Below are positions 19,610 through 29,014 of a stretch of 58,771 nucleotides of DNA, piece by piece; position 1 is the stretch's first letter, and each line of letters begins with the position of its first letter. A program made the position numbers and the translations under genes. The notes beneath the pieces are model-generated. The model did no database searches, was not told the DNA's origin, and was given only the letters and a program-made list of their open reading frames with translations. The DNA comes from Sphingomonas sp. AOB5 (GTDB lineage: Bacteria; Pseudomonadota; Alphaproteobacteria; Sphingomonadales; Sphingomonadaceae), in NCBI RefSeq assembly GCF_029433115.1, contig NZ_JARNTV010000024.1, forward strand, positions 1-58,771, given 5' to 3'.

Positions 19610-20020
19610 CTAGGGGGAGCCGCGCTGAAGCTCGAGAAGCGCCGCCATGGCTTCGCCGGCACGAGCCTCCGGCACGAAAATATGGTCGTGATGGAAGGCG
19701 GCGATCATGTTGCACGGGATGCCATGCACCGCGAGCGCGCCCGCCGCGGCCGCAGTGAGGCCCACCCCGTCGAGCGCGGAATGTACGGTCAGCGTGATCT
19801 GGCACATCGGCAGCGCATCGATACCGAGCGCCACGGCCGTTTCGAACGGAATGACGAAGGAAGGCCCCTCGTCCTCGGCGAACATCGCGATCGCGGCCTC
19901 GCGGCAGGCCGCGATCAGATCGGCCCGCTCGCCGCATCCAACGAAGGCGTAGCGGCCGGGGCGAAGCTCGGGCGCCATCGCGGCGATCATGGCGTGGGTG
20001 TCGCTGACGATCCCGGTCAT
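19610..20020 (-). CDS. ACT-domain protein (COG3602-like)
   Basis: This 136-residue protein is made of two ACT-like halves. The first half contains RPGRYAFVGCGE and the second contains LTVHSALDGVGLTAAAAGAL with HGIPCNMIAAFHHDHIFVP. Stand-alone ACT proteins of this family are predicted amino-acid-binding regulators; no ligand is known. The ATG at 20020 is used (a TTG nine bases upstream is also possible) and overlaps the end of the upstream gene. It is third in a minus-strand operon behind the CitE-like lyase gene. Confidence 0.82.
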   Translation of the reverse strand: MTGIVSDTHAMIAAMAPELRPGRYAFVGCGERADLIAACREAAIAMFAEDEGPSFVIPFETAVALGIDALPMCQITLTVHSALDGVGLTAAAAGALAVHGIPCNMIAAFHHDHIFVPEARAGEAMAALLELQRGSP

Positions 20021-20025
20021 GCGCT

Positions 20026-20310
20026 TCAAGCGAACTTGTGCGGCGTGGGATCGCCGCGTTCGGCGATAAGCTGACGGCGGGCTTCGTCGCGCGCCTCTGA
20101 ATAAGTGGCGGCGATATCGGGGAAGCGCTCGCGCAGGCCCGCGACGATGGCGTCGTCATCCGCCTTTGCGATTTCGCCTACCAGATCGAGGCTGAGCCGT
20201 TCGCCGAGCAGCTTCATTGTGCGGGCGCGGAGGCGGAATTCGAAGTCCATCAGGCGCGCGGACTCGATTTCCTCCTTCTTGAGCAAGGCGCCGCGCAGGT
20301 CGAAGACCAT
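20026..20310 (-). CDS. Small helical protein, weakly DUF1476-like
   Basis: A 94-residue, charged, all-helical protein (segments FEFRLRARTMKLLGERLSL and ARDEARRQLIAERGDPTPH). The FRLRAR-MKLLGE pattern recalls the DUF1476 / F1-ATPase zeta-inhibitor family, but the characteristic GDED loop is missing and the similarity is weak. The gene lies two bases after the lyase stop and overlaps the following ACT gene, so it is surely co-transcribed. The function is unknown. Confidence 0.65.
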   Translation of the reverse strand: MVFDLRGALLKKEEIESARLMDFEFRLRARTMKLLGERLSLDLVGEIAKADDDAIVAGLRERFPDIAATYSEARDEARRQLIAERGDPTPHKFA

Positions 20311-20312
20311 CG

Positions 20313-21128
20313 TCAGCCCCCGGTCCGCGCCAGCACCGTGCGAGCCTCGGCGACGTGCATCGCCTCGATCATCCGGTCGCGGAAGCGCTCGGCGCCCCCG
20401 GTCGCGGCCTCGACCAGCGCGCGGGCATCGGCGATTTCTTCCGGCGTGGGGCCAAAGGCGGCAGCGGCGACGGCGACCTGATTGGGGTGGATCAGCGTCT
20501 TGGTGTCGAAACCGAGATCGCGGCCGTGGCGGCATTCGGCGGCGAGGCCATCGGGATCGTCGAGCTTGTTGAAGACCCCATCAAATGCCCAGCAGCCGCC
20601 TGCGCGGGCGGCGAGGACGATGGCCTGAAGCGCGAGCGACAGACTGTCGCGACTGGCCGAGGGCGGAATGCGCAGTTCGGCGCGCAGGTCGTTGGTCCCG
20701 GCGATCAGGCCTTCGACACCCGGCAGCGCGGCGATGGCGGCAGCATTGAGTACGCCACGCGGTGTTTCGATCATGACCAGAAGCGGCTTGCCTTCTAGCT
20801 GTTCGACGACAGCGGCAACGCGCGCCGGATCCTCGGCCTTGGGCAGCACCGCGAAGCCCGCCGCCGAATGCGCGGTCGCGATGACGTCCTGCATATGTTC
20901 GGTGGAATCGGTGCCGTTGAGGCGGATCGCGGTCAGTCGTTCGCCAAAGCCTTCGGCCATCGCCGCAACCGCCATGGCGCGGGCCTCCGCCTTCATCTCG
21001 GGCTTCACTGCATCCTCAAGGTCGAGGATCACCATGTCTGCGTCCAGCTCGCGCGCCTTCTCGATGGCGCGGGCGTTGGAAGCCGGAAGAAACAGCGCGG
21101 TGCGCGGCGGGAGGCTGGCGGTGGTCAT
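20313..21128 (-). CDS. HpcH/HpaI aldolase / CitE-like citrate lyase beta-family protein
   Basis: This 271-residue TIM-barrel protein of the CitE-like C-C lyase family cleaves or forms acyl-CoA hydroxyacid bonds in characterised members (malyl-CoA, citramalyl-CoA). Visible landmarks are [34 protein letters not shown], the arginine in [10 protein letters not shown], the metal-site [12 protein letters not shown] and the later [13 protein letters not shown], plus [12 protein letters not shown]. The substrate is not determinable. First gene of a three-gene minus-strand operon, divergent from the SPFH gene (48-base gap). Confidence 0.87.
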   Translation of the reverse strand: MTTASLPPRTALFLPASNARAIEKARELDADMVILDLEDAVKPEMKAEARAMAVAAMAEGFGERLTAIRLNGTDSTEHMQDVIATAHSAAGFAVLPKAEDPARVAAVVEQLEGKPLLVMIETPRGVLNAAAIAALPGVEGLIAGTNDLRAELRIPPSASRDSLSLALQAIVLAARAGGCWAFDGVFNKLDDPDGLAAECRHGRDLGFDTKTLIHPNQVAVAAAAFGPTPEEIADARALVEAATGGAERFRDRMIEAMHVAEARTVLARTGG

Positions 21129-21176
21129 GACGGCGCTCTATGCTACCAAGACACAAGTTTTACGAGGGGAGTCGTG

Positions 21177-22175
21177 ATGGACATGGATCCGTTGTTTATG
21201 CTGGCGCTGCTGGCACTGGCCGTGGTGATCCTCTACCTCTTCTCCAGTCTGAAGATCGTCACCCAAGGCTATCAGTACACGATCGAACATTTCGGCCGCT
21301 TCACTGCGGTCGCGGCGCCGGGGTTGAATTTCTACCCGGCCTTTTTCTATCGTGTCGGTCGCAAGGTGAACATGATGGAGCAGGTGATCGATATTCCCGG
21401 TCAGGAAATCATCACCAAGGACAACGCCATGATCTCCACCGATGGCGTGGTGTTCTTCCAGGTGCTCGACGCTGCCAAGGCGGCCTATGAGGTCAGCGAC
21501 CTGTATGTGGCGCTGCTCCAGCTCACCACGACCAATCTGCGTACCGTGATGGGCTCGATGGACCTGGACGAAACGCTGTCCAAGCGTGACGAGATCAACG
21601 CTCGTCTGCTCAGCGTGGTCGATCATGCAACGACGCCATGGGGCGTGAAGATCACCCGCGTCGAGATCAAGGACATCCGCCCGCCCGCCGATATCGTCAA
21701 CGCGATGGGCCGCCAGATGAAGGCGGAGCGCGAGAAGCGCGCCAACATCCTCGAGGCCGAAGGCACGCGTGCGTCGGAGATTCTCCGCGCCGAGGGCCAG
21801 AAACAGTCGAAGATCCTCGAAGCCGAAGGCCGCCGCGAGGCTGCTTTCCGCGACGCCGAGGCTCGCGAACGCGCCGCCGAGGCCGAAGCCAAGGCCACCG
21901 AAATGGTGTCGGACGCCATCGCCAAGGGATCGGCAACCGCGATCAATTACTTCATCGCGCAGAAATATGTCGACGCGGTGAGCAAGTTCGCGACCAGCCC
22001 CAACGCCAAGACCATCCTGTTCCCGGTCGAGGCGACCCAGCTGATCGGCACGCTGGGCGGCATCGGCGAACTGGCCAAGGAAGCGCTGAGCGGTCCCTCC
22101 AGCCCGCCCGCGCCGCCTGCCCCCGCCCGTCGCGAGCGGCCGCAGCCCTTCGCCCAGCCGGAGGGTGGTCAGTGA
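21177..22175 (+). CDS. SPFH/band-7 membrane protein (QmcA/stomatin family)
   Basis: A 332-residue protein: an N-terminal transmembrane helix ([18 protein letters not shown]), the SPFH domain ([21 protein letters not shown] through [16 protein letters not shown]), then a long coiled coil of EAEG repeats ([20 protein letters not shown]) and a Pro-rich C-terminus. Such proteins oligomerise into flotillin-like membrane platforms and work with NfeD partners and membrane proteases. The start at 21177 has a GAGGGGAG ribosome site. The next gene, overlapping by four bases, is the NfeD partner. Confidence 0.92.
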   Translation: MDMDPLFMLALLALAVVILYLFSSLKIVTQGYQYTIEHFGRFTAVAAPGLNFYPAFFYRVGRKVNMMEQVIDIPGQEIITKDNAMISTDGVVFFQVLDAAKAAYEVSDLYVALLQLTTTNLRTVMGSMDLDETLSKRDEINARLLSVVDHATTPWGVKITRVEIKDIRPPADIVNAMGRQMKAEREKRANILEAEGTRASEILRAEGQKQSKILEAEGRREAAFRDAEARERAAEAEAKATEMVSDAIAKGSATAINYFIAQKYVDAVSKFATSPNAKTILFPVEATQLIGTLGGIGELAKEALSGPSSPPAPPAPARRERPQPFAQPEGGQ

Positions 22176-22627
22176 CCGAGATCCAGAACCTGCTGAGCGA
22201 ACCGGGCATCGCCTGGCTCGCGCTGGCCGCGGTGCTGGCGATCATAGAGCTGGTCATGCCCGGCATCTTCCTGGTCTTCATCGCAGCCGGCGCCGCGGTG
22301 ACCGGGCTGATCGCGCTGGTGCTGCCGATGCCGATCTTTGTCGAGATCGGGATCTTCGCCGTCGCCTCTTCCGTGGCGGTGGCGATCGGGCGGCGCTGGT
22401 ATCTGAAGAGCCCGGTGCCGAGCAGCGATCCGCTGCTCAACGACCGGGTGGCGCGGCTGATCGGCCAGACGGTGACCGTATCGCACGCGATCGTCTCCGG
22501 CGAGGGCCGGGTGCGCGTGGGCGACGGCGAATGGCCTGCTCGGGGCAGCGATGCTCCCACCGGCGCGCGAGTGCGTGTGACCGGCGCCAGGGACGGTTCG
22601 CTCGATGTCGAGCCGGTGACGAACTGA
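22172..22627 (+). CDS. NfeD-family membrane protein
   Basis: This 151-residue protein has two to three transmembrane helices ([18 protein letters not shown] and [18 protein letters not shown], then [16 protein letters not shown]) and a C-terminal OB-fold domain ([20 protein letters not shown]). This is the short NfeD form without the ClpP-like protease domain. It starts at a GTG inside the stop of the SPFH gene. The SPFH/NfeD pairing is widely conserved (QmcA/YbbL-type) and is linked to membrane quality control. Confidence 0.92.
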   Translation: MTEIQNLLSEPGIAWLALAAVLAIIELVMPGIFLVFIAAGAAVTGLIALVLPMPIFVEIGIFAVASSVAVAIGRRWYLKSPVPSSDPLLNDRVARLIGQTVTVSHAIVSGEGRVRVGDGEWPARGSDAPTGARVRVTGARDGSLDVEPVTN

Positions 22628-22644
22628 TTTCCGGAGAAGATTGA

Positions 22645-24465
22645 ATGGATACCGATCGCCGCAACCTGCTGCTCGGGGCGGGCGCAACCGCCGTGCTCGC
22701 CACCCTGCCCCAGCGCGCACTCGCTGCCGAGGGCGGCGACGCCAAAGCTCAGGCGCTGATCGACCGGGTCGCAGAAGCGGCGATGAAGGCCTCGCCGGAA
22801 AGCGCGACGTCGCTGGGCATCGATAACGGCAAGCGCGTGCGGCTGAAGCACCGGCTGGAAGATCGCACGGTCCGCGGCAAGGCGGCGGTGCAGGCGCAAC
22901 TCGCGCGGACGATCAGCGAGATCGACAAGCTCGACCAGAGCGGCCTGAGCCACACGATGCGCGTCAATCTGGACGTGGTGAAGACCGCGTACCAATCCGG
23001 CATCGACGGGATGAAGTTCGGCTATGGCGACGTCGCGGTCGGCGGCTGGCGCAACGCTCCCTATGTCGTCGTCCAGAATGTCGGCGCCTTCCTCGATACG
23101 CCGCGCATGCTGGAGAATGATCACCGGATCGAGAAGCGCGAGGATGGCGAGGCCTATATCGACCGGCTGGCGGCCTATGCCGGTCAGCTGGACGGTGAGA
23201 CCGAGCGGCTGAAGATCGCCGCGTCGAAGGGCGTGATCGCACCCGACTTCCTGCTCGACAAATGCCTCAAGCAGATCAAGCAGGCGCGCAGCGGCCATAT
23301 CGCGGGCTGGAGTCTGGTGACTTCGGTCGCCAATCGCACCGCGGGCATGAAGGGCGATTTCGGGCAGCGTGCCTTCGATATCTGCACTTCGGTCATCGCC
23401 CCGGCGCTCGACCGCCAGATCGCCGAACTTGAGCGCCATCGCGCCAAGGCGACCAGCGATGCCGGGGTTTGGAAATTCCCCGATGGCGACGCCTATTACG
23501 CCTGGGCATTGCGCGCGGGCACGACCACGACGCGCAGCCCCGAGGAAGTCCATCAGCAGGGCCGCGCCGAACTGGCCGAGCTGCAAAACGAGATGGACGG
23601 CATCCTGAAGAAGCTGGGCTTCTCCAGCGGCACGGTGGGCGAGCGGATGACCGCGATGGGGAAGGACGAGCGCTTCCTCTACCCCGACAATGACGCCGGC
23701 CGCGCCGAGATCATGAAGTTCCTCAACGAGCGCATCGTCGATATCCGCGGCCGCATGCCGCAGGCGTTCCACACGCTGGTGCGCGGCAATGTGGAAGTGA
23801 AGCGGCTGCCGCTGGCCGAGGAACCGGGCGCGCCGGGCGCCTATGGCGGGCCGGGATCGATCGACGGCAAGGTGCCCGGGCGTTTCTGGATCAACCTGCA
23901 CACCACGCGGCTGCACAATCGCTACAGCCTGCCGACGCTGACCTATCACGAATCGATCCCCGGCCATGGCTGGCAGGGTGAGTACACATTCAAGCTGCCG
24001 CTCATCCGCTCGCTGCTGGCGTTCAACGCCTATAGCGAAGGCTGGGCGCTCTATGCCGAGCAGCTGGCGAGCGAGCTGGGCGTGTATGACGATGATCCGG
24101 TCGGTCGCCTTGGCTATCTCCAGTCGATCGCCTTCCGCGCCTGCCGCCTCGTGGTCGATACCGGGCTGCACCAGAAGCGCTGGACCCGCGCGCAGGCGAT
24201 CGAATGGTTCGCGACCACCAACGGATCGGGCATCGACGAGGTGACCAGCGAGGTCGACCGCTATTGCTCATGGCCGGGTCAGGCCTGCGGCTACAAGGTC
24301 GGCCACAGCGAGATCAACCGGCTGCGCAAGTACACCCAGGCCGAACTGGGCGCGAAGTACGACTTCAAGGCGTTCAACGACGCGATGGTATTGGGCGGTA
24401 ACGTGCCGATGACCGTGCTGGGCCGCGTGATCGAAGCGCATATCGCCGAGCGCAAGGGCAAATGA
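22645..24465 (+). CDS. Exported DUF885-family peptidase-like protein
   Basis: A 606-residue protein with a Tat-like signal (DRRNLLLGAGATAVLATL...ALAA). The large helical DUF885 domain carries the H435-E-S-I-P-G-H441 motif, a variant zinc-peptidase signature, with a later glutamate region (AYSEGWALYAEQLASELG) that likely supplies another ligand. It resembles M32-like carboxypeptidases. Substrates of DUF885 proteins are mostly unknown. It starts 17 bases after the NfeD gene and overlaps the SGNH gene by four bases. Periplasmic. Confidence 0.88.
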   Translation: MDTDRRNLLLGAGATAVLATLPQRALAAEGGDAKAQALIDRVAEAAMKASPESATSLGIDNGKRVRLKHRLEDRTVRGKAAVQAQLARTISEIDKLDQSGLSHTMRVNLDVVKTAYQSGIDGMKFGYGDVAVGGWRNAPYVVVQNVGAFLDTPRMLENDHRIEKREDGEAYIDRLAAYAGQLDGETERLKIAASKGVIAPDFLLDKCLKQIKQARSGHIAGWSLVTSVANRTAGMKGDFGQRAFDICTSVIAPALDRQIAELERHRAKATSDAGVWKFPDGDAYYAWALRAGTTTTRSPEEVHQQGRAELAELQNEMDGILKKLGFSSGTVGERMTAMGKDERFLYPDNDAGRAEIMKFLNERIVDIRGRMPQAFHTLVRGNVEVKRLPLAEEPGAPGAYGGPGSIDGKVPGRFWINLHTTRLHNRYSLPTLTYHESIPGHGWQGEYTFKLPLIRSLLAFNAYSEGWALYAEQLASELGVYDDDPVGRLGYLQSIAFRACRLVVDTGLHQKRWTRAQAIEWFATTNGSGIDEVTSEVDRYCSWPGQACGYKVGHSEINRLRKYTQAELGAKYDFKAFNDAMVLGGNVPMTVLGRVIEAHIAERKGK

Positions 24466-25277
24466 TCGGGCACCTGCTGCTCGCCGCCTATGCCGCGCAT
24501 TTCGCCCCGGCCGCGCCGGGCGTATGCGCCGATGCGGTGGAGATCCCGCCCGAGGCAGAGGCATGGCGTGTGGCACTCTATTCGCCCGGCGTCACTGCGC
24601 CGCCGCCTGCCCCCGCTCCGGCACTGGCCGCCTATCGCGCCGCCTATCTTGAGGCGCGCAAGAAGGACTGGGCCGATGTGTGCCGCTATCGCGCCGACAA
24701 TGAACGGCTGATCGCCCTGCCCGCCGCCGAGCGTCGCGTGGTCTTCATGGGCGATTCGATCACCGAGGGCTGGTCGTACGGGGATCGCAGCCTGTTCGTG
24801 CGCGGCTGGATCAATCGCGGGATCAGCGGACAGACGACACCGCAGATGCTGGTGCGCTTCCCCGGCGACGTGCTCGCGCTGAAGCCGGCAGTCGTGCACA
24901 TCATGGCCGGGACCAACGATATCGCGGGCAATACCGGGCCGGTGACGCTGGAGATGATCCAGGCGAACCTGGCGGCGATGGCGACGCTGGCCAAGGCGAA
25001 CGGCATCCGCGTGGTGATGGCCGCGACGCCGCCCGCGACGAAGTTCGTGTGGCTGCCGGACCTGGCCCCGGCACCGCGGATCGCGGCGCTGAACGCATGG
25101 ATAAAGGCCTATGCCGCGCGCGAAGGGTTCGAGTTCGTCGATTACGGCACGGTCTGGGCGACAGCGGAGGGCGGGATGAAGCCGCAATTCACCTTCGACG
25201 GCGCGCATCCCAATGCCGATGGTTATGTGGCGATCCACAAGCTCGCGCGGGAAGCGATCGAACGGGCGCTGCACTGA
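24462..25277 (+). CDS. SGNH/GDSL-family esterase
   Basis: This 271-residue hydrolase has block I VVFMGDSITEG with nucleophile S99, the glycine of block II (INRGISGQTT), block III GTNDIAG with its Asn, and block V DGAHPNADGY with the Asp/His pair. The N-terminus is hydrophobic (LLLAAYAAHFAPAAPG) and could be a signal peptide, which suits a periplasmic GDSL esterase acting on acyl or acetyl esters. It is translationally coupled to the DUF885 gene (ATGA), so the two probably work on related envelope or peptide substrates. Confidence 0.88.
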   Translation: MIGHLLLAAYAAHFAPAAPGVCADAVEIPPEAEAWRVALYSPGVTAPPPAPAPALAAYRAAYLEARKKDWADVCRYRADNERLIALPAAERRVVFMGDSITEGWSYGDRSLFVRGWINRGISGQTTPQMLVRFPGDVLALKPAVVHIMAGTNDIAGNTGPVTLEMIQANLAAMATLAKANGIRVVMAATPPATKFVWLPDLAPAPRIAALNAWIKAYAAREGFEFVDYGTVWATAEGGMKPQFTFDGAHPNADGYVAIHKLAREAIERALH

Positions 25278-25280
25278 GCG

Positions 25281-25403
25281 CTATACCGCGAAGATCATGA
25301 TCCCCGGCCCAATGGCCCGCCACAGACTGCTGTCGATCAGGAACCGCCTGGCGATGTGGATCGGCACCAATATGGCGACGACCCACCATGTCGCGGGATG
25401 CAC
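25281..25403 (-). CDS. Possible 40-residue membrane peptide
   Basis: Minus-strand frame from GTG with an AGAGGGAAGGG ribosome-like stretch. The product is MHPATWWVVAILVPIHIARR followed by FLIDSSLWRAIGPGIMIFAV. It has one strong hydrophobic helix and a second shorter one at the C-terminus, unlike random antisense translation in this GC-rich region. The ribosome-like stretch is also part of the hairpin at 25412-25439. It could be a genuine small membrane protein or the surviving C-terminus of a decayed gene. The stop lies three bases from the convergent esterase stop. Confidence 0.35.
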   Translation of the reverse strand: MHPATWWVVAILVPIHIARRFLIDSSLWRAIGPGIMIFAV

Positions 25404-25411
25404 GCGGGTCC

Positions 25412-25439
25412 CTTCCCTCTCCCAAAAGGGAGAGGGAAG
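25412..25439. terminator. Perfect 12-bp hairpin with AAAA loop
   Basis: CTTCCCTCTCCC, then AAAA, then its exact complement GGGAGAGGGAAG. It lies between the stop of the 106-residue protein gene (25447) and the putative small membrane peptide. There is no T-run on either side, so it is either a factor-assisted terminator or a dispersed intergenic repeat. Similar CCCTCTCCC palindromes are common between genes of sphingomonads. Confidence 0.6.
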
Positions 25440-25446
25440 ATGAGCG

Positions 25447-25767
25447 TCATTTCTTGCCGAACAGACCCGATGCCATGCCGACGATGTCGTTGATCGGATT
25501 GCCGTCGCCATCCTTGTCGAGCATGCCCGCATATTTCGCCAGCGAGCCTTCGCCGCCGATATGGCCGATCAGTTCCTGGATCTTGTCGAGCGGCAAACCG
25601 GTCGCCGCGGCCGCACCTTCGGCAGTATCGCCCTGCATCGGATGGTATTTGGCGAGCGCCTGAACTGCCGATTCGACATGTTCGGGCGACAGGCCAACCT
25701 TAGCCGCGAGATTGGCCACATCGGTGTTTCCGCCCAGCTGGCCGAGCAGTCCGTCAAGAATTCCCAT
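25447..25767 (-). CDS. Small DUF937/YidB-like protein
   Basis: A 106-residue protein beginning MGILDGLLGQLGGNTDVANL. It has helix-turn segments typical of YidB/DUF937-like proteins (VGLSPEHVESAVQALAKYH) and a C-terminal DKDGDGNPINDI loop that looks calcium-binding. The assignment rests on overall pattern, and the function is unknown. The start at 25767 is the only sensible methionine. It is 38 bases downstream of the MbcA-like gene on the same strand, but has a hairpin after it. Confidence 0.72.
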   Translation of the reverse strand: MGILDGLLGQLGGNTDVANLAAKVGLSPEHVESAVQALAKYHPMQGDTAEGAAAATGLPLDKIQELIGHIGGEGSLAKYAGMLDKDGDGNPINDIVGMASGLFGKK

Positions 25768-25805
25768 GGTCGCGACTCCGTTTCAACGAGGCCGTAACGA
25801 TAGGC

Positions 25806-26090
25806 TCAGGCGCCCTTCGCGTCGAGGTGCTGCTTGACCGCTTTCAGGCCTTCTTCGCTGGCGACGGCGAGATCGATCGGCCGACCGCCCAGCGCTTCAT
25901 CATGCGTGTTGAGATAGGCGATCACCGCGGCATTTTCGCGGAACCGCTCCCACGCCAGCGTCGCGGCCTTGCCCTGCCGGGCAGCGGCGTCGACCGGCAG
26001 GCGGACGCCGTCGAAACGGCGGCGAAACTGCTTGGTCTTGGGCTTGTCGGTTTCGGGGACTGGGCCGTCGCTCACTGGCTCATCGCTCAT
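25806..26090 (-). CDS. Small protein with MbcA/ParS/Xre-type (DUF2384) toxin-binding-like domain
   Basis: This 94-residue protein has a disordered, Pro/Lys-rich N-terminus and then a helical region ending [28 protein letters not shown]. The LN-x(5)-LGGRPIDL-x(5)-EG pattern is that of the C-terminal domain of MbcA/ParS antitoxins, which partner RES-domain toxins. The usual Xre DNA-binding part is missing and no RES toxin gene is in this window, so an antitoxin role is unproven. The gene overlaps the infA stop by four bases and is therefore coupled to translation initiation factor IF-1. Confidence 0.68.
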   Translation of the reverse strand: MSDEPVSDGPVPETDKPKTKQFRRRFDGVRLPVDAAARQGKAATLAWERFRENAAVIAYLNTHDEALGGRPIDLAVASEEGLKAVKQHLDAKGA

Positions 26091-26347
26091 CGGCGTGCTC
26101 CCTTGCGTTGCTGGAAGCCCATGCTGGCGACGCGTTCGCGATAGACCAGCCGGCCCTTTTCGAGGTCATAGGGCGACATCTCGACCATGACGCGATCCCC
26201 GACGAGCGTGCGGATGCGGAACTTGCGCATCTTGCCGGCGGTATAGACGATCACGCGGTGATCATTCTCCAGACAGACACGGAAGCGTCCATCGGGCAGA
26301 ACTTCCTCGACCAGGCCGTCGAGGGTCATGAGTTCTTCCTTCGCCAT
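26087..26347 (-). CDS. infA: Translation initiation factor IF-1
   Basis: An 86-residue S1/OB-fold protein. The signature [20 protein letters not shown], the [20 protein letters not shown] segment and the [15 protein letters not shown] end are typical, with a short alphaproteobacterial C-terminal extension. IF-1 binds the 30S A site during initiation. It starts three bases after a 57-residue gene and overlaps the MbcA-like gene, so it sits inside a three-gene minus-strand unit. Confidence 0.97.
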   Translation of the reverse strand: MAKEELMTLDGLVEEVLPDGRFRVCLENDHRVIVYTAGKMRKFRIRTLVGDRVMVEMSPYDLEKGRLVYRERVASMGFQQRKGARR

Positions 26348-26350
26348 GCG

Positions 26351-26524
26351 TCAGACCGCCTGTTCGGCGACGACGCCGGCGCCGAGCGAAAGCTGGAGCG
26401 AGCGGATACGGTCGGCATAGCCCTGCGCCATGCCAAGGTGGGAGAAACGCGAACTGGTGCAGGTCGCCGCATCGGCGCGCATCAGCGAAACCTGTTGTCG
26501 ATGGAAGAGATAATTGAGGTCCAC
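26351..26524 (-). CDS. 57-residue conserved-looking small protein upstream of infA
   Basis: Minus-strand GTG start, product beginning MDLNYLFHRQQVSLMRADAA, then CTSSRFSHLGMAQGYADRI and ending VVAEQAV. The heptad-like helices and the LFxRQQ-SLM-A motif resemble a family of short proteins common in sphingomonads, with no known function. It ends three bases before the infA start. It has no hydrophobic segment. An overlapping frame starting at a nearby ATG gives Arg-rich nonsense and is rejected. Confidence 0.65.
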   Translation of the reverse strand: MDLNYLFHRQQVSLMRADAATCTSSRFSHLGMAQGYADRIRSLQLSLGAGVVAEQAV

Positions 26525-26649
26525 GCATGGCTCCCGTCATTGTAAGCGGGAGCGCATCGGTCTCTCAGCCGCGGGCGCCTACGAAGGATTTGCCGCGCGA
26601 TACTCCGGATATAGTGCATCGGGCCGAAATAACCAGCCGAGGCCGGGAA

Positions 26650-27093
26650 TTAGGGCAACGAATTCAGATCCGGCTGAACAAAACCGCGACGTGCAGGGAC
26701 CGAGAAAAGCAACTCGCGACTGTAGAAGCCGAGCGGCCAGTCGCGCTGGCCCATGGGCGAGAGGAGCAGCGCGTTGACCCGAGCACTCAGTCCGGTCTCG
26801 GCAGCATCGCGGAGGAACAGCCGGACGCCGGCAACGAACGCGTGAGTGATCGTATCGTGATAGCCGCCATGGTCGTCATTCACCCCGCCAACGCTCTCGT
26901 TGAAGCGTGAGATGATCCCGGCGATCTGCGCGTCGACATCGACGTCGGGACGCTCGGTCAGCAGGTAGAGGCAAGCGGCAAGATGCGCCTCATGCGTCCA
27001 GTCCTCGCGAACGAGGCCGCACGCGAGCAGGCCTTCGCCGAGGCGGATCACCTCGGCGTCGGACGAGAACAGGCGGGGTTCGTGGGTGGTCAT
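26650..27093 (-). CDS. Conserved hypothetical protein (THEAHLA family)
   Basis: This 147-residue soluble, mostly helical protein has a distinctive WTHEAHLAACLYLL stretch and a later GGVNDDHGGYHDTITHAFV. The spaced His/Asp/Glu residues (H-E-A-H, D-H, H-D) could bind a metal as in HD-like folds, but this is only suggestive. The start at 27093 is the first methionine. It is separated from pckA upstream by 46 bases on the same strand and could be read through from it. The 125-base gap on its 3' side holds nothing I can support. Confidence 0.7.
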   Translation of the reverse strand: MTTHEPRLFSSDAEVIRLGEGLLACGLVREDWTHEAHLAACLYLLTERPDVDVDAQIAGIISRFNESVGGVNDDHGGYHDTITHAFVAGVRLFLRDAAETGLSARVNALLLSPMGQRDWPLGFYSRELLFSVPARRGFVQPDLNSLP

Positions 27094-27139
27094 CGATCGG
27101 GCTTTCTCTTGGGAAGGCCCGATCGAGGATCAGGCCGGG

Positions 27140-28753
<1,614 letters not shown>

Positions 28754-28998
28754 GTAAATCTCTCCCCTGGGCGCAGTGTCGCTCGCGCCCCTGATCTCCC
28801 GGCTGCAACCATCCCGGTTATAGCGAGTCAATGCAGGCAACGTTGTCAGAGTAGAGGTAACCGGTGGCATCAAGTTCTTGGGGCACGGATTTTATGACCG
28901 GCACGGACCTATTGGCAGATTCCACAAGTTCAGGCCGAATCACTTGTCCTCGGACGACTCGCAGCAACTGACCTACATCCCCAGATCGCTCCCCATAT

Positions 28999-29014
28999 AT
29001 CGTAATTATACGAT
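28999..29014. repeat. Small inverted repeat at the 3' end of the symporter gene
   Basis: ATCGTA, four bases, TACGAT, directly abutting the stop codon of the minus-strand symporter gene, in a locally AT-rich stretch. It may be a weak terminator or a protein-binding site. The remaining 28754-28998 gap before pckA contains its 5' region and no gene I can support. Confidence 0.35.

Noticed and set aside
25806..26090. A complete MbcA/RES toxin-antitoxin module
   Set aside because: Only the antitoxin-like C-terminal domain is seen. No RES-domain toxin is adjacent, so a toxin-antitoxin call is not justified.
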